Source of the DNA: Geminicoccaceae bacterium
Lineage (GTDB): Bacteria; Pseudomonadota; Alphaproteobacteria; Geminicoccales; Geminicoccaceae
Direction: 5' to 3'
DNA: 64,000 nucleotides
Assembly (NCBI GenBank): GCA_028285265.1
Contig: JANQPX010000030.1
Span: 761,793-825,792, forward strand
Positions within the stretch are counted from its first letter, which is position 1, and the number at the start of each line of letters is the position of its first letter. The translations under genes and the position numbers were made by a program. Positions 1 to 10,435 of this stretch are shown here, piece by piece. The notes under the pieces were generated by a model. The model saw only the letters and a program-made list of their open reading frames with translations, was not told the origin of the DNA and did not search any database.

Positions 1-207
<207 letters not shown>

Positions 208-219
208 CTATCTATTGGC

Positions 220-930
220 TCATTGAGAAAGGGCGAAGGCGGCTAGCTCAGCCCGCAGTTCTGCTATTCCTTCCTGGTCTTTGGCGCTGACCGCAATGGG
301 GTCTGGGTGAGCACCGATTTTGTGCTTTATCACAGACCGCAGCTCCTGCAACAAGGATGTGAGCTGGTCAGCCTTAACCTGATCAGCTTTGGTCAAAACG
401 ATGCGGTAAGCGACCGCGGCGTTGGCGAGTAGTTTCATATAGTCTTCGTCGACGGCTTTTAGCCCATGGCGCGAGTCGACAAGAATGCAGACAATCCGGA
501 GCGTCGGACGACCTTTGAGATATGTCTGGATCAAGCGATGCCAACTCTCCACGGTCGGCTTTGGGGCTTTCGCAAAACCGTAGCCTGGCAGATCAGCGAG
601 GATCAGACGATTGCCTAGATTGAAGAGGTTGATCTGCTGTGTGCGTCCCGGTGTGTTGGAGGTGCGCGCCAGCTGCTTTTGGTTCGTGAGCGCATTGATG
701 AGGGTCGACTTTCCGACGTTGGAACGTCCGACAAACGCGACTTCCGGCAGATCGGTCGCTGGCAGTTGCTTGATCGATGCGACGCTCAACATGAAGTCAC
801 AGCTTTGAGCGAAGAGGTGACGCCCGATTTCCAGGACCTCATCATCGTGCTGGTCGTGAGAAGCTAGACCGCCCATCTGCGCATCAATCACCTTGGGAGA
901 GCCAAGAACGGAGAAAGAGCTGTTGGCCAA
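220..930 (-). CDS. engB: Ribosome biogenesis GTP-binding protein YihA/YsxC
   Basis: G1 motif GRSNVGKST, DLPGYG and TKAD; located between yidC and argB. Confidence 0.95.
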   Translation of the reverse strand: MANSSFSVLGSPKVIDAQMGGLASHDQHDDEVLEIGRHLFAQSCDFMLSVASIKQLPATDLPEVAFVGRSNVGKSTLINALTNQKQLARTSNTPGRTQQINLFNLGNRLILADLPGYGFAKAPKPTVESWHRLIQTYLKGRPTLRIVCILVDSRHGLKAVDEDYMKLLANAAVAYRIVLTKADQVKADQLTSLLQELRSVIKHKIGAHPDPIAVSAKDQEGIAELRAELAAFALSQ

Positions 931-1017
931 CGATCAAAGGCGAACCCAAGCTGAGCGTGATACCAACCGCAATCCGACCAAACGGACCTCATATGATGCT
1001 AATGCAGATCAACGCGG

Positions 1018-2790
1018 TCATTCGTTCACCTTGACACCCATACGGCGCATGATGACCCATTGTTGCGCGATTGAAAGCACGTTGTTCCAAGTCCAGTAGA
1101 TCACGAGCCCAGCAGCGAATGTTGCGAACAAGAAGATGAACATGAGCGGAAGAAACAACATCACCTTGGCCTGAATGGGGTCGGCGGGCTGCGGGTTGAG
1201 TTTCGTTTGGAGGAACATCGTAAGACCCATCAAGAGCGGCCAGATGCCGATCATCAAAAAGCTTGGTGGGTCGAAGGGAAGAAGTCCAAAGAGGTTGAAC
1301 ATTGAGGTCGGGTCAGGTGCTGACAGGTCCTGAACCCAGCCGAAGAACGGCGCGTGCCGCATCTCAATTGACACAAATAGGACTTTGTAGAGCGCGAAAA
1401 AGACCGGGATTTGCACCAAAATTGGCAAACAGCCCGACATTGGATTTACCTTCTCCTTTTTGTAGAGCTCCATCATCTCCTTTTGCATACGCATCTTGTC
1501 ATCGCCGGCCTGCTCCCGAATTCGCGTCATTTCGGGTTGCAACTTCTTCATCTGGCTCATCGCTCGGTATGACTTGTTTGCGAGCGGGAAGAAGAGAAGT
1601 TTGACCAAGAGCGTTAGGATGAGGATAGCGACGCCGTAGTTTCCGACCCAACCATAAGCGAAATGGAGAAAATAGAAGATCGGTTTGGTCAGCCAGTAGA
1701 ACCAGCCGAAGTCAATCGCGCGGTCGAACAGCGGGATGCTGAAGTCCGCCGCATAGGCGTCGAGCTTGTCCAGTTCTTTGGCTCCGGCGTAGAGCCGGTC
1801 GGTGATCTCGACGGAACCACCGGCTGGTACCGTCATTGCCGGACGCAGATAGTCTGTTTGGTACCGGTCCTCACCATTGCTGAGATAATGCTGAAACTTC
1901 GCGGTAAACTCGACTGACTGATCCGGAATAAGCGCGGCGAGCCAATATTTGTCAGAGATTCCGAGCCAACCGCTCTGACTCTGCTCTTCAAACTTACCAT
2001 TTTCTTCTTGTAGATCGGAGTAGTCGACTTCAGTCAATTGCTCATTAAAGACACCCATCGGCCCTTCATGGAGGATAAAGAAGCCTGATATCTCGGGCGT
2101 GCCCCACCGGCGCACCAGGCCGTAGGGATAGAGCGTCACCGTGTCGTCGCCCTTGTTCAAAACCCGTTGTGTGACGGTAATGAGGTAGTCTTGGTCGATC
2201 GCAAGTTTACGCTCGAATGTGAGGCCCTGACCGTTATCCCATGTCAACGTAACGGGCTGGTCTAAACGAAGCTCGCTATTGTCCGCTGTCCAGACCGTCT
2301 CTTGATTAGGCACGACAGCATCTTGGTTCTCCGGAGCCGGAGTCCAGCCAAATTCGGCAAAGTAAGCATTTGGCGAACCAGCAGGGTTAAACAGCGTGAC
2401 GTCGGCAGCTTCATCCTCGATCGAAACCTTGTAGTCAGTCAAGACGATGTCGTCGATGCGTCCACCCGTCAGGGCGAAGGAGCCGGTGAGGCGACCATTA
2501 TCGATGGCGATGCGTGTACCATCGGCGATGATGGCATCGCGCGAGGCTTCGATTGGCTGGCCCGTGGGGACACTTCCTGGCACTGCAGGGGCTGAGCCTT
2601 GGTTTCCAGCTCCCGAGACCGAGGGGGTCGGCGAGGGGGGTAGTCCCGTTGAGCCACCCATGCTCTCCTCGATCGCCGCCTGGCGGCGCTGCTCCTCCTG
2701 AAGCCGCGGCAGCTCGTAGAAGTATTGAAAGGCGATAATGATCGTCACTGAGAGGACGATAGCCAGTACCAGATTTCTTTGCTCGGGCAT
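1018..2790 (-). CDS. yidC: Membrane protein insertase YidC
   Basis: MPEQRNLVLAIVLSVTIIIAFQ N-terminus and C-terminal conserved region (NYGVAILILTLLVKLLFFPLANKSYRAMSQMKKLQPEM). Start set at the internal Met rather than the ORF start at 2850. Confidence 0.96.
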   Translation of the reverse strand: MPEQRNLVLAIVLSVTIIIAFQYFYELPRLQEEQRRQAAIEESMGGSTGLPPSPTPSVSGAGNQGSAPAVPGSVPTGQPIEASRDAIIADGTRIAIDNGRLTGSFALTGGRIDDIVLTDYKVSIEDEAADVTLFNPAGSPNAYFAEFGWTPAPENQDAVVPNQETVWTADNSELRLDQPVTLTWDNGQGLTFERKLAIDQDYLITVTQRVLNKGDDTVTLYPYGLVRRWGTPEISGFFILHEGPMGVFNEQLTEVDYSDLQEENGKFEEQSQSGWLGISDKYWLAALIPDQSVEFTAKFQHYLSNGEDRYQTDYLRPAMTVPAGGSVEITDRLYAGAKELDKLDAYAADFSIPLFDRAIDFGWFYWLTKPIFYFLHFAYGWVGNYGVAILILTLLVKLLFFPLANKSYRAMSQMKKLQPEMTRIREQAGDDKMRMQKEMMELYKKEKVNPMSGCLPILVQIPVFFALYKVLFVSIEMRHAPFFGWVQDLSAPDPTSMFNLFGLLPFDPPSFLMIGIWPLLMGLTMFLQTKLNPQPADPIQAKVMLFLPLMFIFLFATFAAGLVIYWTWNNVLSIAQQWVIMRRMGVKVNE

Positions 2791-2862
2791 GTCGTCCCGA
2801 TCTCCTTGCCTCTGCTCAATAGCCCCTGCTTTGAGGCCTTCCAATTCCAATCGTCGAGGCGC

Positions 2863-3174
2863 TTAGGCCTCAGTTCCATATCGGCGATGATCGCTGCACC
2901 GCTTTCCACCGCTGCCTTGCAGCTGCTCGCTCGCCGTTCCGTTCCCGGGAACCGGGTCAAAGCCGCTGCCACCAAACGGGTGGCAACGAGATAACCGGCA
3001 AACCGTCAGCCAGCTGCCCCTTATTGCCCCGTGTCGGGCGAGCGCGTCCAGAGCATAGTCGGAACATGTCGGCAAAAAGCGACAACGTGGCCCGATCCAG
3101 GGAGATATGACCAACCGATAGCCGTGGATCAAGGCCTGAAGTCCGCGGACCGCGAGGGAAGGTCGGCTAGGCAT
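2863..3174 (-). CDS. yidD: Membrane protein insertion efficiency factor YidD
   Basis: [29 protein letters not shown]...[17 protein letters not shown]; position between rnpA and yidC. Confidence 0.94.
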   Translation of the reverse strand: MPSRPSLAVRGLQALIHGYRLVISPWIGPRCRFLPTCSDYALDALARHGAIRGSWLTVCRLSRCHPFGGSGFDPVPGNGTASEQLQGSGGKRCSDHRRYGTEA

Positions 3175-3584
3175 TATTTCCGTTTGACGCTTCGTTGGTG
3201 TGACTGTCGCGGTTTGACCGTTATCACGCGAAGGAGTGCTGTCTCGAGATCACGAACAAGCGTTCGGAAAGCACATGTCAAAATCTCGGCCCGAGCGATG
3301 AGGACGTAATTGTGAGCCATCGTGGCAGCATCGGGAAACACGAGCCGAGCCGCTTCGCGCAATCGTCGTTTCGCCCGATTACGCACCACCGCATTGCCAA
3401 GACGTTTCGTGGCTGTGAATCCAAGGCCGACATGGCCTTGTTCTCCCGAATCGGAGCCCACCGAGCGTGGGCCCACCTGGAGCACAAATGAGGGCGCAAC
3501 CCAACGTCGGCCTGTCGCTGCAACCGCAAGAAACTCAGACCGCTTTTTGAGATGGACCACGCTTTGGGAAACGGCCGGCTGCAT
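3174..3584 (-). CDS. rnpA: Ribonuclease P protein component
   Basis: [26 protein letters not shown]...[29 protein letters not shown]. Start assigned to MQPAVSQ; the frame is open to 3719 across rpmH. Confidence 0.92.
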   Translation of the reverse strand: MQPAVSQSVVHLKKRSEFLAVAATGRRWVAPSFVLQVGPRSVGSDSGEQGHVGLGFTATKRLGNAVVRNRAKRRLREAARLVFPDAATMAHNYVLIARAEILTCAFRTLVRDLETALLRVITVKPRQSHQRSVKRK

Positions 3585-3630
3585 CGTCGCGGCGGCGTAA
3601 CCCTTGAAATCGCTGCGCTGGCCTTGGCGC

Positions 3631-3765
3631 TCAGGCTGACAGACGCTTCCGTCCCTTCGACCGCCTACGGGCGAGGACACGGCGCCCACCAACAGAGGAG
3701 GACCGTGCGCGAAAGCCATGGCGACGCTTGCGAACGAGGTTGCTAGGTTGAAAGGTACGTTTCAC
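3631..3765 (-). CDS. rpmH: 50S ribosomal protein L34 (GTG start)
   Basis: Reverse complement reads [44 protein letters not shown]. Too short for the supplied ORF track. Confidence 0.96.
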   Translation of the reverse strand: MKRTFQPSNLVRKRRHGFRARSSSVGGRRVLARRRSKGRKRLSA

Positions 3766-4070
3766 GAGATCTCTACCTTAGGTAAACCGGTCTAAAACCA
3801 AGCTTGGATATAGAATCTGGAGGCTGTTATGTCAAATTGACGCTTCTCGAATTCTGCTTTTTTTGAAGCCCGGTGTTGTTCCGCTGGGCCGTCGCCATTT
3901 GTTGAACATGCTGCTCATGCGACGCTGAACCAAATGTGACTGGCTGTGGTTTGGCTTCGAGACGCATTCCATGGTTGTTTAGGTGCTCGTCAGAGTGCGA
4001 CATCTCTCTGGGCAACTTAGAACCCTGGTTCTCAGCTCGCGGTTCAAAGATGCGCTCCAGATTTAACCTT

Positions 4071-4937
4071 ATGATGGAGGATTCGGCCGTGGATCGACGC
4101 ACGGTTCTTTTGACCAGCCTTGCTTCTGCTGCTCTCGTCGGAAGTGGGGGAACATCGGCTTTAGCGGCACCAAAAGCGGTTCTATGGGAACGCTGGGTTG
4201 CCCATGATGCAACGGCCGAGACCGAGATCGACCATGAAACCTGGGGCGAATTCCTTAAGAGCTATCTCGCCACCGGTAGCGATGGCGTGAACCGACTTGC
4301 CTACGGCGAGGTAACGGCTGAAGACGCTGCGGCACTCAAAGGCTACATTGAAGGCCTCGCTGCGGTTCCAATTTCAGCCTATGCGAGACCGCAGCAGATG
4401 GCTTATTGGATCAATCTCTATAATGCGCTTACGGTGCAGGTCATCCTCGATCACTATCCCGTAGACAGCATCCAAGATATCGACATCTCCCCTGGCTTCT
4501 TCAGCAGTGGTCCATGGGGCAAAAAACTGGTGACGATCGAGAACGAAACTGTTTCGCTTGACGACATCGAGCATCAAATTTTGAGACCCATCTGGAAGGA
4601 TCCGCGCATTCACTACGCGGTCAACTGCGCCTCGATCGGCTGTCCCAATCTGCAGCCTGCGCCTTTCCAAGCCGGCCAACTCGACCGCCAGCTTGACCAG
4701 GCTGCGATCGAATTCGTTAACCATCGTCGAGGCGTCGACATTCGAGAGGGTCGCGCCAAAACCTCCAGTATCTATGCTTGGTTTGAGGAAGATTTCGGCG
4801 GTGACGACAAGGGCGTGATCGCTCATTTGAAGGCCTTCGCTGAGCCTGATCTTGCGATGAAGCTCGAAAAGATCAATCGAATTGCCGATCATGACTATGA
4901 TTGGCAACTGAATGATCTTGAGGCATCGACGGGATAA
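4071..4937 (+). CDS. DUF547 domain-containing protein with putative Tat-like signal (DRRTVLLTS)
   Basis: YWINLYNALTVQVILDHYPVDSI...DDIEHQILRPIWKDPRIHYAVNCASIGCPNLQP is DUF547-like. Exact start uncertain. Confidence 0.82.
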   Translation: MMEDSAVDRRTVLLTSLASAALVGSGGTSALAAPKAVLWERWVAHDATAETEIDHETWGEFLKSYLATGSDGVNRLAYGEVTAEDAAALKGYIEGLAAVPISAYARPQQMAYWINLYNALTVQVILDHYPVDSIQDIDISPGFFSSGPWGKKLVTIENETVSLDDIEHQILRPIWKDPRIHYAVNCASIGCPNLQPAPFQAGQLDRQLDQAAIEFVNHRRGVDIREGRAKTSSIYAWFEEDFGGDDKGVIAHLKAFAEPDLAMKLEKINRIADHDYDWQLNDLEASTG

Positions 4938-4970
4938 GCGCGACGTTCGATCGACAAGAACCAATCAAAG

Positions 4971-4991
4971 CTGGGGCTGCAATCGCCCCAG
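4971..4991 (+). terminator. Stem-loop after first DUF547 gene (possible terminator, no clear T-tract)
   Basis: CTGGGGC-TGCAATC-GCCCCAG perfect 7-bp stem. Confidence 0.35.
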
Positions 4992-5479
4992 ATATCTGGA
5001 AATTCTTCGTCAACCAAGCCGATCCCAATCATGCGGTGAAGACAAGGAGAGCCTTCAAGCTGCAACGGGGGTAGGATTCAATGTCCTGTAAGCATGAGCC
5101 TTTCGACGAGGCTCTGCTTTCTCAAACAGCGATCTTCGGAAATCGAAAACTCGACCTCTTCACCATTTCTTTACTTTTCCCTCGCATTGACGCGGTGTTT
5201 CATGCTCTGTGCGATCCGAGCGAGCCAAAAAGAGCAATGCTTTAACGGTCATCACGGGAGACTTCTTATCCCCTCGAGGTCTCAGCCTGCGATGGGTCCA
5301 TTGCTGCAAGGAGTTGACGAAGCTCCTGTGTCAGCATCAAAACGGCGGCGCATATGGTCGGGAAATGTGAGGTTGCTTTGTTGGGGGAAGCGAAGATGTG
5401 TCACGCTAATGGGCTGCGCGCGCATCTGTAAGCTTAACGGTGGCGTCGCGATTTTATGCCTCGGAGGTTTCGTGAATCA

Positions 5480-6304
5480 ATGAGATCCTTTGGCACGTTC
5501 TTATCAGGATATTGGATTGTCTGCGCTCTATGCCTCAGTTCGGTTCAAGCCGAGCAATTTGATGAGCGTTGGGGGCGGCATGACGAGCGCTCAGCTATGC
5601 GGATTGATCACCAAGTCTGGGAGAGATTTTTGCTCCATTACGTTCGACAGGACGGTGACGGCGTGCATCGTGTGGCCTATGGGCACGTCAAGGATCGTGA
5701 CCGAGATGCGCTTGCCCGTTACATCGAGTTCTTAGCCGGTATTGACCAAGAGGCTTATCGCCGTTCCGAGCAGCTGGCCTACTGGATCAACCTCTACAAC
5801 GCACTCATGGTACAGCTCGTTCTAGATCACTATCCCGTCGCCTCGATTCGGCAGGTGACGCGACGTGAGGACGGCGTCGAGGGATCGGCTTGGGAATGGC
5901 CACTCATCGAGATTGATGGCGTCTCCCTATCTTTGGACGACATCGAGAAGAATATTCTCCAACCCATCTGGAACGACCCACGCCTCTATTACGCGATCAC
6001 TTGTGCCGCCGTAGGCTGTCCAAATCTTCAGCCCATTCCGTTCTCGGGCGATGAGATCGACCGACAATTGAGCGATGCAGCCATGGCCTATGTCAACGAT
6101 CCTCGGTGTATTGCGATCAAAGATGGAGAGTTGCATGTCTCCAGTCTTTACCGATGGCATCTCCAAGCGTTTGGTGGCTCGGAGCAATCTGTGATCCAGC
6201 ACTTGATGGCTTACGCTGAACCCAATCTTGCGATGGCGTTACAAAAATTCGATCGTTTAAACGGTGATCATTTCGATTGGCGTCTGAATGATAGTGCCAA
6301 CTGA
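5480..6304 (+). CDS. DUF547 domain-containing protein (paralog of the preceding gene)
   Basis: YWINLYNALMVQLVLDHYPVASIRQV...DDIEKNILQPIWNDPRLYYAITCAAVGCPNLQP; strongly similar to the 4071-4937 product. Confidence 0.82.
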   Translation: MRSFGTFLSGYWIVCALCLSSVQAEQFDERWGRHDERSAMRIDHQVWERFLLHYVRQDGDGVHRVAYGHVKDRDRDALARYIEFLAGIDQEAYRRSEQLAYWINLYNALMVQLVLDHYPVASIRQVTRREDGVEGSAWEWPLIEIDGVSLSLDDIEKNILQPIWNDPRLYYAITCAAVGCPNLQPIPFSGDEIDRQLSDAAMAYVNDPRCIAIKDGELHVSSLYRWHLQAFGGSEQSVIQHLMAYAEPNLAMALQKFDRLNGDHFDWRLNDSAN

Positions 6305-6428
6305 AGGGACTTTGGTCGTTCGACCGTACACAAAACCGCGAGCGATATGGTGCTAATGGTCTAAATTTATGGCTTTTTCTATGCCTCAGGGCTATCACCG
6401 GTTCCGACGATAGCCAGACCTATTGGAC

Positions 6429-7835
6429 ATGCCGACTACATCAAGCACGCCATCACCTGCGCGATCGCTGTCAGCAAGGCTTCTCCTTCTGACCATAGCT
6501 TTTGTGCTGCTCGGTGAAATCCTAATTTATGTGCCCTCGATCTCGCGTTTTCGGAAAGTGTACATCGAAGAGCGCATCTCGGCGGGACATTTGGCGACCC
6601 AGTCTTTGGAAGCCAGCACGTCGGGCCGGGTTGACCGTCAGCTGGAGGAAGATCTTCTCAACCATGCCGGTGTGCTTGCTGTGACGCTGCATACGCCTCG
6701 CGCGAGGTTGATGTTGGGTCGGCTTCCGGCGGTTGAGCGGGTCTTTGACCTTCGTGCAGCGACGCCCTGGACACTGATTGTCGATGCATTCGATGTGCTT
6801 TGGCATGGCGGCGAACGCACAATTCGGGCGCTTGGGCCGTCGCCACAGGATCCAGGTCTTCTCGTCGATATCAGTATGCGCGAACGCGCACTGTGGAACT
6901 CAATGGTTGATTATTCTTGGAGAATTTTCAATCTCTCAATTGTTCTCTCTCTACTCACAGCCCTGATGGTGTACTTGTCACTTCAGCTCCTTATGGTAAG
7001 ACCGCTCCGGCGGATTACGGAGAGTGTGATCGCCTTTCGTGATCAACCCGAGCATACGGATATCGCTCTCAAAAGTTCGACACGTCGTGACGAAATTGGG
7101 GTGGTTCAAACCGAACTTGCCAATATGCAAGCTGGTCTTCGCCAGGCGCTCGCCCAGAAAACACGTCTCGCTGCATTGGGCGCAGCCGTCAGCAAGATCA
7201 ATCATGACCTTCGCAATCTGCTCGCGAACGCGATGTTGCTCTCGGACAGTCTGGACATCAGCCAAGATCCGAAGGTCAAGCAAATTGCGCCGCGCTTGGT
7301 CGAATCGATGGAGCGCGCTGCCAAACTTTGCAGCGACACGTTGAACTTTGCCCGTGCTGAAACGGTAGATCCACAAAAGCGACGCTTCGCTCTAAAGGAC
7401 TTGGTCGACGAGGTCATTGCCACAATTGAAGGACAGGCAGGCCTAATGGTACGTTGGCGCAATGAAGTCGACGAAAGCACCATCGTGCAGGCTGATCGCG
7501 ATCAACTCTTTCGCGTATTGATGAACCTCGGCCGAAATGCTCAGCAGGCTGTTCAGGGGCAGGTGGACGGCGATGGTGCTGGGCTGGTCTCGTTCATGGC
7601 TTGGCAAAGCGGTCGTGAGATCTTGATTGAGATCGCTGATACGGGGCCTGGCATAGCAGAGAGTGCGCGCGATCATCTATTCGAAGCCTTCGCGGGATCA
7701 ACGCATCCTGGTGGCACCGGCCTTGGGCTTGCAATAGCGCGCGAAATCATGCGTGCTCACGGCGGCGATATTGAACTGGATCGGAGTGGTTCGGACGGCA
7801 CCGCCTTTCGGCTACGCCTGCCAATGGGAAGATAG
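6429..7835 (+). CDS. Membrane sensor histidine kinase (HAMP + kinase core)
   Basis: Two TM segments, HAMP-like linker, H-box KINHDLRNLLANAM, N-box NLGRNAQQAV, G-boxes DTGPGIAESARDHLFEAF and GGTGLGLAIAREI. Confidence 0.9.
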   Translation: MPTTSSTPSPARSLSARLLLLTIAFVLLGEILIYVPSISRFRKVYIEERISAGHLATQSLEASTSGRVDRQLEEDLLNHAGVLAVTLHTPRARLMLGRLPAVERVFDLRAATPWTLIVDAFDVLWHGGERTIRALGPSPQDPGLLVDISMRERALWNSMVDYSWRIFNLSIVLSLLTALMVYLSLQLLMVRPLRRITESVIAFRDQPEHTDIALKSSTRRDEIGVVQTELANMQAGLRQALAQKTRLAALGAAVSKINHDLRNLLANAMLLSDSLDISQDPKVKQIAPRLVESMERAAKLCSDTLNFARAETVDPQKRRFALKDLVDEVIATIEGQAGLMVRWRNEVDESTIVQADRDQLFRVLMNLGRNAQQAVQGQVDGDGAGLVSFMAWQSGREILIEIADTGPGIAESARDHLFEAFAGSTHPGGTGLGLAIAREIMRAHGGDIELDRSGSDGTAFRLRLPMGR

Positions 7836-7939
7836 TCTAAACTGGCGTCCCTCAATGAGTGTGACGTGGCATAGGTTACGAGAACAACAGCTCGTAACAC
7901 ACGCCTTCCCTGATGAACCCACCTCCCTCGGCTCGATTG

Positions 7940-8539
7940 TCAATTGCTTGATGCAATCGTGTCCAACGTGCCAAGTCTGGGGCGGTGATGGGCGCGTCGA
8001 TACACAACCCGAGGTGACACAATCGTTTCGCTGAGGAAAGGTTCAAAATCGAAAAAGACCTCAGATACAATCACCGTCTCTCCTTCGCGGACAGTGAAGT
8101 CGTCTGCGAGATCAGCGATTCCGCCCTCAGTCCCAACGTCGCTCGAAGTCAAAAAGGTGCCGCCGCCGGCTCGTTGCCAAGCAATCGTAGCGCCGTTGCC
8201 GTCAGGATTGACCACCGACGAAATGACCACCCGACCGCGATCGGAGAGATCAAAGGGCGCGGCAACATGCGATGCCGCCAGGAAAATGTCATCTAAGTCA
8301 TTTTCGCTGATGGTCTCCACGCGTGCGACCAAATCGGACATGGTCGTGGCAACGCGATCAATTTTCTGGTTCAACAGGACAAAGCGACCTAGCTCAGCGC
8401 TTGCAAGAAGCATGGCGAGAATAACCGGTAGGGCCAGAGCAAACTCGACGGCGACATTGGCCCGATCTGATCGAATGGCACGTAGGCAGGCGAGGAGGCG
8501 CCGTAGATCGGGCAATTTTGGTGTAACGGCCGAGTTCAT
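7940..8539 (-). CDS. TadE/TadG-like minor pseudopilin
   Basis: N-terminal RANVAVEFALALPVILAMLLASAELGRF TadE-type segment; C-terminal RPRLGTLDT; adjacent to tad genes. Confidence 0.78.
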   Translation of the reverse strand: MNSAVTPKLPDLRRLLACLRAIRSDRANVAVEFALALPVILAMLLASAELGRFVLLNQKIDRVATTMSDLVARVETISENDLDDIFLAASHVAAPFDLSDRGRVVISSVVNPDGNGATIAWQRAGGGTFLTSSDVGTEGGIADLADDFTVREGETVIVSEVFFDFEPFLSETIVSPRVVYRRAHHRPRLGTLDTIASSN

Positions 8540-8583
8540 GGCACAATTTCCTGAGCTTTGTGTGGATCTGAAAACGTGGTCTT

Positions 8584-9195
8584 TTAGCTGCCGAATGGCT
8601 CGTTTCTCACCGCAATATTCGCGTCTAGCGGGACGGTATCGCCGAAGATCGGACGAAAGAGTGGGATCATGATTTCCCAGTCATACTGTAGGCGATACAC
8701 GACGATATCTCCGGCTCCTCCTAGGCCCGGAATGCCCATGTCTTCGTCCCACGCGCCATTTCCATTGATGTCGTCGAATGCCTCACCATCATCAAATTCC
8801 CCATTCCCATTCGCATCCGTGAAGGGCTCGGCCTGACCGACATCAGCAAAACTCTCATAGACCAAGGTTTCCATATTGATGTTGTCCGTCTCGATAATGC
8901 CGTAGGCATTGTCATCGACGATATTCAAGATCCGCTCCTGACGGCTCAGCCCATTTCCCTCAGAGCCTGTGATTCCGAAGCGGGAGGCCTGCCGAGCCCC
9001 CCCTTCCAATAGGGTTTGTGCAAAGAGGATTCCCGAAAACTCGAAGATTCCGCAGAGAAGGCCAAGCAAGACCGGCGCGATGAACGCGAACTCAACCATG
9101 GCTTGGCCAGCATCGCCAAGGGTCCGACCCATCTGCGACAACCGGCAAAAAAAATCGCTTCTAAGTTGATTAATTGCCGATAAAACCATTGCCAT
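8584..9195 (-). CDS. TadE-like minor pseudopilin with EF-hand/dockerin-like acidic insert
   Basis: GQAMVEFAFIAPVLLGLLCGIFEFSGILFAQTLLEGGARQASRFG, plus DANGNGEFDDGEAFDDINGNGAWDED. Confidence 0.8.
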   Translation of the reverse strand: MAMVLSAINQLRSDFFCRLSQMGRTLGDAGQAMVEFAFIAPVLLGLLCGIFEFSGILFAQTLLEGGARQASRFGITGSEGNGLSRQERILNIVDDNAYGIIETDNINMETLVYESFADVGQAEPFTDANGNGEFDDGEAFDDINGNGAWDEDMGIPGLGGAGDIVVYRLQYDWEIMIPLFRPIFGDTVPLDANIAVRNEPFGS

Positions 9196-9259
9196 ACACC
9201 TCTTCGTCGGGATAGGTCCTTAGTATGTTTGTATTTACAGTTGAAAAAAGGGGCCAGCC

Positions 9260-10435
9260 ATGATCGTCGAAGGCAGACTGAAAGCGTGGCAATCGTTGCT
9301 TGCGGCCAGCATCGCTATTTTGGTGTCGGCATGCGCGCCTAATAGCGTTCGAACGCCGACGACTGCAGGTATTGAAGAACCTCTGGCCGCTGCGGAGCAG
9401 GAAACGGGACGTTATGGCACGCTTTTGCGGTTGGCTTCGTCGACCCGAGCCTCCGGCGATCCTGCAGCGGCTGTCAGCATGTATCAGCAAGCCATTAACT
9501 TGGAGCAGGGGCGGCCGGAGGCCTATGCTCTCCTTGGAAATACCTTGATCGAGCTTGGTGCCCCCGATCAAGCTATCGAGGTCTTTGAGCAAAGTCTGAA
9601 GCGCGACAAAACTGGTCTCGCTGCTCGGCTTGGCTATGCACGCTCCCTCGTCGATTTGAAGCGTCCCGAGGTCGCGATCCCGCACTATGAAACTGTTTTG
9701 AATTCCGCGCCCGAAAATCTCCAGGCGCTTAACGGGCTTGGCGTCGCTTATGACCTCTCCGGACAGCATCAATCGGCACAAAAAGTATACCGGGACGGGC
9801 TTGCCATCGCGCCAGACAGCATGCTGCTGCGAAACAACCTTGGACTTTCGCTCGCTCTTGCCGGCGACCACGATGATGCCATCGGATTGCTCAAAGTCGT
9901 TGCTGAGGAACCCGGAGCGAGAGCTCAGAACCGTCAGAATTTGGCGCTTGCTTATGGCCTTTCCGGCGATCTCGCAGCTGCTGAACGTATCAGCCGGCTT
10001 GATTTGGACGAAGAGTCCGTCCAATCCAATGTCGCCTATTATGCAGCGCTCGCCGCTATCGAAGATAACCGAAAGCGCGCCACGGCCCTTGGGGCAGGAC
10101 CGTCGGATCGAGATGAAGCATCCTCGTCGGAAGGCTCCGGTGGTCTGCTGACGGCGCTCGCCTCTGGCGATGAGGGGCTCGAGCTCGCATTGATGCCCAA
10201 TGGACGTTGGTATGTTCACCTTGGCGACTATGCCGGTGCAAGCCAGGTCGCCTCGGCCTGGCGTCAGCTGCGCGCTGACCATACGGATCTTCTGAGCCAA
10301 TATGATCGTCTCGCCGGTTCTGAGGATGGCCGCCAACCGCTGTTGGTTGGTCCCATCATGCAAGCCAAACAGGCCGAGGGGCTTTGCCGTAATCTCAATA
10401 GTCGCGGTCTGACCTGCCGCCCTATGGCCCTTTAA
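9260..10435 (+). CDS. TPR lipoprotein, TadD-like, with SPOR-like C-terminus
   Basis: Signal peptide with lipobox-like LVSACAP; several TPR units; C-terminal LLVGPIMQAKQAEGLCRNLNSRGLTCRPMAL resembles SPOR. Confidence 0.78.
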   Translation: MIVEGRLKAWQSLLAASIAILVSACAPNSVRTPTTAGIEEPLAAAEQETGRYGTLLRLASSTRASGDPAAAVSMYQQAINLEQGRPEAYALLGNTLIELGAPDQAIEVFEQSLKRDKTGLAARLGYARSLVDLKRPEVAIPHYETVLNSAPENLQALNGLGVAYDLSGQHQSAQKVYRDGLAIAPDSMLLRNNLGLSLALAGDHDDAIGLLKVVAEEPGARAQNRQNLALAYGLSGDLAAAERISRLDLDEESVQSNVAYYAALAAIEDNRKRATALGAGPSDRDEASSSEGSGGLLTALASGDEGLELALMPNGRWYVHLGDYAGASQVASAWRQLRADHTDLLSQYDRLAGSEDGRQPLLVGPIMQAKQAEGLCRNLNSRGLTCRPMAL

